NCBI GenBank assembly: GCA_900553035.1
Contig: USCC01000012.1
Coordinates: 1-30,747 of the forward strand
DNA: 30,747 nucleotides
Source of the DNA: an uncultured Rhodospirillaceae bacterium
GTDB taxonomy: Bacteria > Pseudomonadota > Alphaproteobacteria > CAAGCB01 > CAG-977
Reading direction: 5' to 3'
The position numbers were made by a program, and so were the translations under genes. Position 1 is the stretch's first letter. Each line of letters starts with the position of its first letter. Shown here one piece after another: positions 7,212-14,594 of this stretch. The notes under the pieces were generated by a model. The model saw nothing but the letters and a program-made list of their open reading frames with translations. It was not told the origin of the DNA and made no database searches.

Positions 7212-9091
7212 ACGAATTCCATTTTTTGCGCCCCGAATGGCTGTGGGGTTTCGCGGTTTTCCTTCTTCTGCCGTTTCTGGCGTCAAGAAGCCGGACGGCG
7301 GGCGGCCTGTGGCGGATGGTGTGCGACCGGGCACTGCTGAAATGCCAGCTGGTTTCGGGGACGGCGCGCCGCTCATTCTTTCCCGTTGTTCTGGCGGCGC
7401 TGTGCTGGATCATCGGCATTCTGGCTCTGGCCGGGCCGGCGTGGGAACGTCTGCCGCAGCCGGTTTTGACAAAAGGAAATGATACGGTTTTTGTGCTGGA
7501 CATTTCCCTGTTCATGAGTGTGACTGATCTGAAGCCTTCCCGGATGGATCGCGCACGCTTCAAACTGCACGATTTCCTGCAGGATATGAAGGGCGGCCAG
7601 TATGCCCTGGAGCTTTATGACAACGAGCCGTTTGTGGCCGTGCCCCTGACATCGGATGTGCACATGATTGAAAACGTCCTGCCGACGATTGCCGCCGGCA
7701 TGATGGGCGGCCGGATGCCGCGTCCGGATCTGGCGCTGGAAAAGGCGCAACAGCTTCTGGAGCAGGCGAAATCAGCGCGGGGGCAGGTCATTCTTCTGGG
7801 GGCGTATGTCGATTCGTCTTATGTCGACGCGGCGGTGAAGGCGGCGGCGGCCTTGAAAAAGTCGGGATACACTGTTTCCGTGCTGGGGGTCGGGACACTT
7901 CAGGGGGCGCCGATTCAGCTTCCGGACGGGTCTTTTTATCAGTCCCGAGCCGGAAAACCCCTTCTGTCGGGGTTAAGTCAGGCGGCTTTTGAGAAAATAG
8001 CCGCGGCGGGCGGCGGCGTTTACCGGCGGATTGCTCTCGGGGACAGCGATGTGAAGGCGATTCTGGCCGCAGCGCCTTCGGAAGCGCCCGATTTCGCACG
8101 GCAGGAGGAAAACTTACAGAAGGCCGATGCCTGGCGGGATGCGGGCGTTTACCTGACGCTCCTGCTTCTTCCTTTCGTGGCGTTCGGATTCCGGCGCGGA
8201 TGGCTTGGGGCCGTGCTTCTGTACCTGGCTTTGACACCGTCGGCGGCACAGGCATGGACGTGGCGGGATTTGTGGGAACGTCCCGATCGGCAGGAGGCCG
8301 CACGTCTGTATGCCGGAGAAAAACCCCTACGACCCGAAGCGTTCGGAGATGATCCGGCCTGGCGCGGTGCGGCGGAGTACAAAGCCGGAGATTATACCCG
8401 GGCGGCAGAGACGCTCGGCCGTTCCGCGGCTGTTGAAACGGCATATAACCGCGGTAATGCGCTGGCTCATGCCGGTAAGATCAAAGAAGCCATTGATGCG
8501 TATAAAAACGTGCTGGAACGGAATCCGGAACACGCGGATGCGGCGTTTAACAAGAAATATCTGGAAGAGCAGCTGAAAAAACAGCAACAGCAGAATCAAC
8601 AGAATCAGCAAAATCAACAGAATCAGAACCCGCAACAGAACGCGTCGGATCAGTCCCGGAATCAGGAGGGTAAATCCGACCCGAATCAGCCTCAGAATGC
8701 CGGTTCAAATCAGGAACGGAAGGATTCTTCCAAAGACGGACAGGCGTCGGATACTTCGGAAGACCGTAAACCGGACGAAACCGGGAAACCGGAAGAGCGC
8801 ACGGCGGAAATGTCCGACGCCGAGCGCCGCCGGCAGGAAGAGGAAAAGCGAAAAGCCGGAGAGGAAAAGCAGGAGGACGACCGGAAAGGTGCGCCCCAGC
8901 GTCAGGAAGCCCGGAAAGACGACAAAGCGGAACAAAGCCCTGAAAAGGGCGCTCCCGGCACGAAAACGGATGAAAAAGATAAGGAAAAGCAGGAACAGCT
9001 TGAATGGCTGAGCACGATTGAAGACGATCCCTCCGGCCTGCTCCGGGAGCGGATCCGTCGGCGCAATATGCAGAAACGGAGGATATGGTAG
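7208..9091 (+). CDS. batB: BatB-BatC fusion: VWA domain plus TPR and Gln/Asn-rich tail
   Basis: 627 residues, starting in an ATGA overlap with batA. Order of parts: N-terminal helices (about 10-25 and 57-76), a periplasmic VWA domain (about 90-290), two helices (about 311-345), TPR-like repeats (about 375-455, including AYNRGNALAHAGKIKEAIDAYKNVLERNP), then a charged disordered tail opening with a Gln/Asn-rich run (about 457-480). This is BatB joined to a BatC-type TPR protein. The MIDAS motif is degenerate: VLDISLFMS has F102 where the second serine should be, so metal binding may be lost, while BatA keeps its site. The downstream LKPSRMDRARF matches the BatB pattern. Confidence 0.88.
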   Translation: MNEFHFLRPEWLWGFAVFLLLPFLASRSRTAGGLWRMVCDRALLKCQLVSGTARRSFFPVVLAALCWIIGILALAGPAWERLPQPVLTKGNDTVFVLDISLFMSVTDLKPSRMDRARFKLHDFLQDMKGGQYALELYDNEPFVAVPLTSDVHMIENVLPTIAAGMMGGRMPRPDLALEKAQQLLEQAKSARGQVILLGAYVDSSYVDAAVKAAAALKKSGYTVSVLGVGTLQGAPIQLPDGSFYQSRAGKPLLSGLSQAAFEKIAAAGGGVYRRIALGDSDVKAILAAAPSEAPDFARQEENLQKADAWRDAGVYLTLLLLPFVAFGFRRGWLGAVLLYLALTPSAAQAWTWRDLWERPDRQEAARLYAGEKPLRPEAFGDDPAWRGAAEYKAGDYTRAAETLGRSAAVETAYNRGNALAHAGKIKEAIDAYKNVLERNPEHADAAFNKKYLEEQLKKQQQQNQQNQQNQQNQNPQQNASDQSRNQEGKSDPNQPQNAGSNQERKDSSKDGQASDTSEDRKPDETGKPEERTAEMSDAERRRQEEEKRKAGEEKQEDDRKGAPQRQEARKDDKAEQSPEKGAPGTKTDEKDKEKQEQLEWLSTIEDDPSGLLRERIRRRNMQKRRIW

Positions 9092-9092
9092 G

Positions 9093-10931
9093 ATGAAACG
9101 GTTTTACTTTTTAAGCTTTTTTATTTTAACTCTGCTTCTTCATCAGGCGGCGTCCGCCGGGTTTGAAGGATCGGTCAGCCAGACGACGATCCCCGAAGGC
9201 GAAAGCTTTCAGCTTTATCTGCGTCAGGACGGCGATGCGGAACAACCCGACATTTCCGTCCTGAACGAAGACTTTATCATTACGGGGCAGAGGAAAAGCT
9301 TTAAATCGACATACATCAACGGCAAATCCGAAAAGTTCAACGAAACCGTCCTGACCCTGATTCCCAGAAAGACCGGCACGGTTGTCCTGCCGTCCATTTC
9401 GGCGGGAAAGGAAAAAACCGCGCCGGTGACGCTGACCGTCGTTCCGGGAGGCACGCCGGTTCCGTCCGCCACCGCGCAGGGCAGCGCCCCGTCCTCGAAA
9501 GCGCAGGCGAAAGTGTTCGTCCGCGCCGCCGTCGGAAAGACACAGCCGTTCGTGCAGGAGCAGACTGTTTATACCGTGCGCCTGTTCACATCGACCCCGA
9601 TTCTGGACGGCATGATTACACCGCCGCACGCCGACGGTGTCGCGATTGAACAGTGGGGCGACCCGAAACGTTCACAGACGGTCGTTAATGACCAACCCTA
9701 CACGGTGACGGAATACCGCTTTGTGCTGTTTCCCCAGAAAAGCGGAAAAATCACGTTGCCGCCGACGCGGTTTCAGGGGCTGATTACAGATCCGGATGCT
9801 CAGGAACAGTCGATGGAAGACATGTTCGGCGGTTTCGGTTTCGGCGGCCGGACAGCGTTTTCGGGATTCTTCGGACATAAGAATATTGCGGTACAGTCGC
9901 AGGAAATTACTTTGGATGTGCGCCCGAAGCCGGCTTCCGCCGTCGGTGCGTGGCTTCCGGCAACCGACGTTGCCGTGTCCGAAGACATTACACCGCCGAA
10001 AACGACGGTGACAATGGGCGACGCCCTGACGCGTACCGTGACGGTCATGGTCAGCGGCGTGCGCGATACACAGATTCCCGATCCTTCATTCCCGGACGGC
10101 GCCGGCTATAAACAGTATCCGGGCAAGACGGATACAAAGAATCTGTTCGACGACAAAGGCATTGTCGGAGTGAAGACACGGCAGATTGTTTTTATGCCGA
10201 CACAGCCGGGCGAGCTGGTTCTGCCGTCAATGGAAGTCCCCTGGTTTGATGTGAAAACCCGGAAAATGAAAACGGCGGTTCTTCCGTCGCGGACTGTTAC
10301 GGTCACGCCGGGTGAGGGCGGGGCGGTATCGCCGGCTCTGGCGCCGAGCACATCCGTTCCGGCAGAGGAAAAGAACGACGCAGTGACGCCCCAAACGCCG
10401 TCGTCCGCTCCATCCGGGGCATCCGCCGTGGCTCCGGCGGCCGGGAACGAAGGCGGTTCCGTGACGATTGTTGGCGCGGATCCGGTGCGTCTGTTCGGTG
10501 CGGGGCTGCTTTCCGGGGCCGGGGCGATTTTGCTTCTGTGGGCGGTTTACCGGCTGTTGCGTAATGGAAAGGACACGGCGACCCGCCGGAAAGGACACGA
10601 AGCCGCAGACATGCCGCGTGCGAAGGCCGTGCGCCTGTTCAAGGCCGCCTGCCTGGGAGGAAATCCGGCAGAAGCGAAAAAGGCGCTGTTGAAGGTGGGA
10701 GCGGTCTATTGGCCGGAAAATCCGCCGCTGAGTTTGTCCGAACTGGCTGACCGGTTTGCGGACGACGCCTTTTTTGTACAGGTTGAAAACCTGAATCAGG
10801 CGCTTTACGCGCGGGAGGCTTCCGAATGGTCCGGCGAAGCCCTTTGGCAGGCTTTCCGCGCCACGCGGCAGTACGCCGGGTCTTCTCGTCCCGAGGATGA
10901 CGCCCCCGTGCCGCCGCTGTATCCGAGATAA
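9093..10931 (+). CDS. batD: BatD-like protein
   Basis: 612 residues from the ATG at 9093, which follows the previous stop by one base and has GGAGGATATGG upstream. The frame extends further up, but only this start gives a signal peptide (MKRFYFLSFFILTLLLHQAASA, split after residue 22). The large periplasmic part has repeated beta-rich segments (QTTIPEGESFQLYL, then QEQTVYTVRLF) typical of BatD (oxygen tolerance family). A membrane helix at about 466-486 is followed by a cytoplasmic helical domain. Within the helix-proximal region is a Pro/Ala/Ser-rich linker (about 410-450). It probably forms the periplasmic scaffold of the Bat complex. Confidence 0.88.
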   Translation: MKRFYFLSFFILTLLLHQAASAGFEGSVSQTTIPEGESFQLYLRQDGDAEQPDISVLNEDFIITGQRKSFKSTYINGKSEKFNETVLTLIPRKTGTVVLPSISAGKEKTAPVTLTVVPGGTPVPSATAQGSAPSSKAQAKVFVRAAVGKTQPFVQEQTVYTVRLFTSTPILDGMITPPHADGVAIEQWGDPKRSQTVVNDQPYTVTEYRFVLFPQKSGKITLPPTRFQGLITDPDAQEQSMEDMFGGFGFGGRTAFSGFFGHKNIAVQSQEITLDVRPKPASAVGAWLPATDVAVSEDITPPKTTVTMGDALTRTVTVMVSGVRDTQIPDPSFPDGAGYKQYPGKTDTKNLFDDKGIVGVKTRQIVFMPTQPGELVLPSMEVPWFDVKTRKMKTAVLPSRTVTVTPGEGGAVSPALAPSTSVPAEEKNDAVTPQTPSSAPSGASAVAPAAGNEGGSVTIVGADPVRLFGAGLLSGAGAILLLWAVYRLLRNGKDTATRRKGHEAADMPRAKAVRLFKAACLGGNPAEAKKALLKVGAVYWPENPPLSLSELADRFADDAFFVQVENLNQALYAREASEWSGEALWQAFRATRQYAGSSRPEDDAPVPPLYPR

Positions 10932-10934
10932 GTT

Positions 10935-11738
10935 ATGGATGAAAAGGAAAAACTGAAAAACGAACTGACCCGTCTGAGCGAAGCCGCCGCGAAACGTCAG
11001 AATGACGCGGCGGTTGCCGGACTGATGCCGAGCTTCATGCATGAAATGAACAATCTGATCGGTATCGGCGTGACTGCGGCGTCCGTTCTGGAATCAAAGG
11101 TCGCGGATACGGCAAAGGCTCTGGAGCAGGGGACGCTGAAGCGTTCGGATATGGATGCTTTCCTGTCCGACGCGGCAGAGGCTTCAGAGCTGGTGGCGGT
11201 CAATCTGACGAATATGGCGGAGCTTGTTCAGGCGTTCAGGCAGGTCGTCATGAATCATGCCCGGCGTGAAGTCTGTGCCTTCAACCTGAAGACATGTCTG
11301 GAGGGAATCGTGTTCAGCCTGCGTCCGCGCCTGCGCCGGACCCCCCATGCGGTGGCTCTTGACTGTCCGGAAGACCTCCGCATGGTCAGCAGCGCCGGCG
11401 CCTTGACTCTGGTCGTCATCAATCTGGTGCTGAATTCTCTGAACCATGCTTTCCGCGAAGGGCAGAAAGGGCATATCCGGATGAGCGCCGCGCTGGATCC
11501 CGCCGAAGACCGGGTGACAATCGTGTATACCGACGACGGGGTCGGTATTCCGGAAAAAGACATTCCCTTTCTTTTCAGGCCTTTTTTTTCGTCTTCGCAT
11601 GAAAACGGCGGCGGATTGGGGCTTTTTACCGTCTATCGGATGGTGCATTTCCATCTGAAGGGAAAAATCACCGTCGAAAACGGCCGGGAAAGCGGTGTTC
11701 TGTTCCGAATTGTTGTGCCGCGCCGTGTTACCTTTTGA
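10935..11738 (+). CDS. cytosolic histidine kinase without sensor domain
   Basis: 267 residues with no membrane helix. A coiled-coil start leads into an H-box FMHEMNN, with H36 as the likely phosphorylated histidine. The ATPase domain shows the N-box INLVLNSLNHAF (about 162-173), G1 DDGVGI (200-205), F-box FRPFF (214-218) and G2 GGGLGL (225-230). The gene starts three bases after batD, so it belongs to the Bat transcript. No response regulator is adjacent. Kinases of this stripped form usually receive input from a separate membrane protein; the product of the next gene is the obvious candidate, which is an inference from position. Confidence 0.88.
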   Translation: MDEKEKLKNELTRLSEAAAKRQNDAAVAGLMPSFMHEMNNLIGIGVTAASVLESKVADTAKALEQGTLKRSDMDAFLSDAAEASELVAVNLTNMAELVQAFRQVVMNHARREVCAFNLKTCLEGIVFSLRPRLRRTPHAVALDCPEDLRMVSSAGALTLVVINLVLNSLNHAFREGQKGHIRMSAALDPAEDRVTIVYTDDGVGIPEKDIPFLFRPFFSSSHENGGGLGLFTVYRMVHFHLKGKITVENGRESGVLFRIVVPRRVTF

Positions 11739-11766
11739 CCTTTGACGCAAAAAAAGACAATATACG
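11734..11766 (+). promoter_or_regulatory. possible internal promoter before the membrane sensor gene
   Basis: TTGACC (11734-11739) and a second TTGACG (11742-11747) precede ACAATATACG (11757-11766) at workable spacing (17 bases from TTGACC to ACAATA). The gap between the kinase stop and the next start is 61 bases, the longest in this cluster, so separate expression is possible. The match is weak. Confidence 0.3.
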
Positions 11767-11799
11767 CTCTGGAATGATTCGCAACGGAAAGACTTTTTA

Positions 11800-12870
11800 A
11801 TGCGTTACATGCATTTTACCCATGCTGTACTGGCAGCGCTGCTGTGGGCGGCGGTTGTCTTCGCTTTTGTGGGCATGAGTTTCATGACGTTCGATCAGGC
11901 GATGAAGGGGCTTCAGGAATCGCGGGTTCAGCTGACTCTGTCGGCCTTGAAGCAGGTCATGCAGACCGATATGGACAAGGGAAACGCTCCTTTGGCTCTG
12001 AACCCGAAAACCGAAGCCCTGTTTTTCCATTATACGGATGAAGACCCCGATCTGTTGTCGGTTTTTTCCTTTGATCGTGAAAGCGGCCGCATCCTGTTCA
12101 GCACATCGGCGGAACAGGCCGGCATGAAGGTGTCGGAAAAGCTGGCTCGTCTCTGCCGTTCGGCGGAAAATTTCGTTGAGGAAACCGAAAAGGAAAGGGT
12201 GCGTACGGCTCTTCCGATCATTAACGCCTTTAACGAAAAAACGGGCTGTGTCGCGGCGGAATATGAAACGTATTCCTATGAAAACGGGCGTGACAGAATG
12301 ATGCGCATCGCCCTGCGTTTAGGCGTTCTGCTGACTTTGATCGGGACAGCCATATGCCTGATGCTTTATTTCGCCCGGCCGTTCCTGGCGACGTTCCCGC
12401 TTATCCGGCGGCCGGTTTACAGGCACCTGATTTTATGGGGCGCCCTGATTCTTCTGCTTTGCGCGGTTCCGGCATCGGTTTCGGGCATGTTTTCCTCTTT
12501 TGAAGCCGTTCTGCGGAAAAACATTGCCCTGAAAACGCAGGTGATTGCCCGGCTGGTTCAGACACAGGTCGAGCGGGCGGTGCAGAAGGGCGTTCCGTTC
12601 AAATCCCTGAAAAGTGTCGAAGTGTGGCTGGACAGCATCCGCCAGAAAAATCCCGAGGTCATGTTCATCCTTTTGACCGATAAATCCGGGCGTGTCCTTT
12701 ACGAAGCGGGAACGGCGGCGGAGGCTTTCCGTTCGGATCCCCGGACAGGGAAAGTCAGCCTGCGGCACGGTTATTACAATGCGGCCGAACCGATCGGTAT
12801 GGGAAAAGCCAATGTCGGATGGGTTCAGATCGGCGTGAAGGAGAGGTTCGTCCGTGAAAAGATTTATTAG
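11800..12870 (+). CDS. membrane protein with two periplasmic sensor-like regions
   Basis: 356 residues. Helix 1 (about 7-29) leads to a periplasmic region (about 30-165). Helices 2 (171-191) and 3 (209-228) flank a short cytoplasmic loop, and a second periplasmic region (about 229-356) ends the protein. Both outer regions look like single-Cache/PDC sensor folds: helices followed by strands such as DLLSVFSFDRESGRILFST and EVMFILLTDKSGRVLYEAG. There is no cytoplasmic output domain. It lies between a sensor-less kinase and a periplasmic binding protein gene and overlaps the latter by 17 bases. A role as membrane receptor for that kinase is inferred. The family is not recognised with certainty. 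Confidence 0.75.
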   Translation: MRYMHFTHAVLAALLWAAVVFAFVGMSFMTFDQAMKGLQESRVQLTLSALKQVMQTDMDKGNAPLALNPKTEALFFHYTDEDPDLLSVFSFDRESGRILFSTSAEQAGMKVSEKLARLCRSAENFVEETEKERVRTALPIINAFNEKTGCVAAEYETYSYENGRDRMMRIALRLGVLLTLIGTAICLMLYFARPFLATFPLIRRPVYRHLILWGALILLLCAVPASVSGMFSSFEAVLRKNIALKTQVIARLVQTQVERAVQKGVPFKSLKSVEVWLDSIRQKNPEVMFILLTDKSGRVLYEAGTAAEAFRSDPRTGKVSLRHGYYNAAEPIGMGKANVGWVQIGVKERFVREKIY

Positions 12871-13870
12871 CCTTGTCCTGGCCTTGTGCGCATTGTACAG
12901 CTTTGTTCCGCGGGCGGCGGCGGAAGAGGCCGGGCCGGGCGAAAAAACGGTTTACATGGTTTTATGGGACGGATGCGAAGACGCCTGCCGGGGATTTCAG
13001 GATTATCTGAAAACCGCGCGGGTTCCGGCTCGGATTGTTTTTCTGGACGCACGCAAGGATCGTTCAAAAATCGCTTCCTTTGTTTCCGAGGTGCGTGAAA
13101 AAAGACCGGATCTGCTGGTGACGTGGGGGTCTCTGGTAACGCTTGAAATGCTGGGTGCGGAAAACGATGGGCGCACGTCGCGGTATGTCCGTTCGGTGCC
13201 GGCCGTTTTCATGGTCGTGTCTCAGCCGGTGGAAAGCGGGCTTGTTTCGGGAATCGCAGCCCAGGGGCGGAACATCACCGGCGTTACGCATCTGGTTCCC
13301 GTGGCCGAACAGCTGCAGGCCGCGCGTCAGTTTATTCCCTACAAACGGCTGGGTATTATTTACAATCCGGCCGAAACGAATGCTTCCGTGACGGTTGAAC
13401 AGATAAAAAGCTATGCGCCGATCATGAATTTTGAGGTTATTGACCGCAAAGTTCCCTTCAGGCCGGACGGCCGCCCGGATGAAAAGGCGATTGCGGATCT
13501 GACCGCCGAGCTGGCGGAAAAAAAGGTTGAGCTGATTTATCTGGGGACCGACGCCTTCATGAACGCGCACCGTGATGTTCTGACCGAAACGGCGTCGTCG
13601 CTGAACATTCCCGTTCTGTCGGCCTCGGAAGGTGCTGTGCGTCGCGGCGGCGCGCTTTTCGCGTTCGTGCATCGTTATTATACGGTCGGCCAGATGGCCG
13701 GCCGCAAGGCGGCCGAGATTTTACGGGACGGCATAGCGGCTTATGATATTCCCATTGAATCGCCGCAACGTTCGCTGTTCGTGGTCAATATGGAAGCCGC
13801 CGAACGGCTGGGGATTTATCCGCCGCTGAATCTGCTTCAGAACGCGGATCTGGTGAACCCGCCGGACTGA
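12854..13870 (+). CDS. TrpX-like ABC transporter substrate-binding protein (ABC_sub_bind)
   Basis: 338 residues. GTG start at 12854, with AAGGAGAGG seven bases upstream inside the end of the previous gene. The signal peptide (1 to about 23, ending RAAA) directs it to the periplasm. The body has the two-lobe pattern of the ABC_sub_bind (TrpX/YtrF-like) family: VPAVFMVVSQPVESGLV, NITGVTHLVPVAEQLQ, RLGIIYNPAETNA, and C-terminal GQMAGRKAAEILRDG. In TrpX systems such proteins bind aromatic amino acids; the ligand here is unknown. No permease or ATPase gene is adjacent, so it may act in sensing with the two preceding genes. Its end overlaps a convergent gene by 34 bases. Confidence 0.85.
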   Translation: MKRFISLVLALCALYSFVPRAAAEEAGPGEKTVYMVLWDGCEDACRGFQDYLKTARVPARIVFLDARKDRSKIASFVSEVREKRPDLLVTWGSLVTLEMLGAENDGRTSRYVRSVPAVFMVVSQPVESGLVSGIAAQGRNITGVTHLVPVAEQLQAARQFIPYKRLGIIYNPAETNASVTVEQIKSYAPIMNFEVIDRKVPFRPDGRPDEKAIADLTAELAEKKVELIYLGTDAFMNAHRDVLTETASSLNIPVLSASEGAVRRGGALFAFVHRYYTVGQMAGRKAAEILRDGIAAYDIPIESPQRSLFVVNMEAAERLGIYPPLNLLQNADLVNPPD

Positions 13871-14358
13871 GCGGGAGCCGCCGCGGGAACCGGAGATGCC
13901 GGAGGGGTCGGACGCGGCGCCGCCGGAACGGGCGCCGGATAAAGCCGTTCGGCAGAGGGATTGAATTTTTTCTGCCCGCGAGGAAGAAGATAACGTCCTT
14001 CCGGGGTTTTCAGGCTGCCGTCGGCATACAGCTCAAACCGGAAAATAGGCATTTTTGAAAAAGCGTCCACGGCTTCGGAGCACGGAACCTTGCGCCGGTC
14101 GGCCTGTTCCCGGAAGCTGTTCGTTTTCGCAATGGCGTATTCCTTGTACATTTCCTTTTCAACCCGTTCGTTTGCGGCTGTGTTGCTCAGCAGACGGCTG
14201 GTGATTTCTTCGTAAAGGTAAAGCTGACGGTAAGCGCCGCAGGCCATGGCGACTCCGGCAACCGTCCCCAGCTGTGCCGGTTCGCTCTGCCTCTGCTGGG
14301 CGGCGGCCGGTGCGACGAAAGAAAAAAGGCCTACGAAAAAAAGCGTAATTTTTTTCAT
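13837..14358 (-). CDS. secreted hypothetical protein
   Basis: 173 residues from the ATG at 14358; an in-frame ATG at 14406 exists, but only the inner start gives a signal peptide (MKKITLFFVGLFSFVAPAAA, split near residue 20). The mature part has an alpha-helical segment with two cysteines, C40 and C93, which could form a disulphide, and a Pro/Ala-rich tail (about 135-165). I do not recognise the family. It converges on the binding-protein gene, overlapping it by 34 bases, so the tail-coding region is shared on both strands and the extreme C-terminus is less certain. Confidence 0.65.
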   Translation of the reverse strand: MKKITLFFVGLFSFVAPAAAQQRQSEPAQLGTVAGVAMACGAYRQLYLYEEITSRLLSNTAANERVEKEMYKEYAIAKTNSFREQADRRKVPCSEAVDAFSKMPIFRFELYADGSLKTPEGRYLLPRGQKKFNPSAERLYPAPVPAAPRPTPPASPVPAAAPAQSGGFTRSAF

Positions 14359-14527
14359 GACGATGTCCGTTTGGTAATCCTTGTTCCGAAATAAAATAGC
14401 AGACAAAAGTTCATAAAACGCTAACGCCGCGCGGGGATCCGTCCGGTGGAAGGCTTGTTTTTTTGTCTAATAATTATCCGTATTTTCGGATTAAGATATT
14501 TCCTTCCAGAAAATTCCGTAAAAACAA

Positions 14528-14556
14528 TTGCATCCCACCGGAGAGCATTTTATAAT
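14528..14556 (+). promoter_or_regulatory. strong sigma70-type promoter
   Basis: TTGCAT (14528-14533) and a perfect TATAAT (14551-14556) are separated by 17 bases. The start codon at 14595 lies 39 bases beyond the -10 box. This is the best promoter match in the window and drives the two-gene unit 14595-17005. Confidence 0.65.
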
Positions 14557-14594
14557 CTGACACAGTTGGATTTTTAACCGCGGCAGATGCTTAA

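Noticed and set aside
5706..7376. 556-codon open frame on the minus strand across the DUF4381 and batA genes
   Set aside because: Arg/Pro/His-rich composition typical of antisense GC-rich coding DNA; the plus-strand genes there are clear family members.
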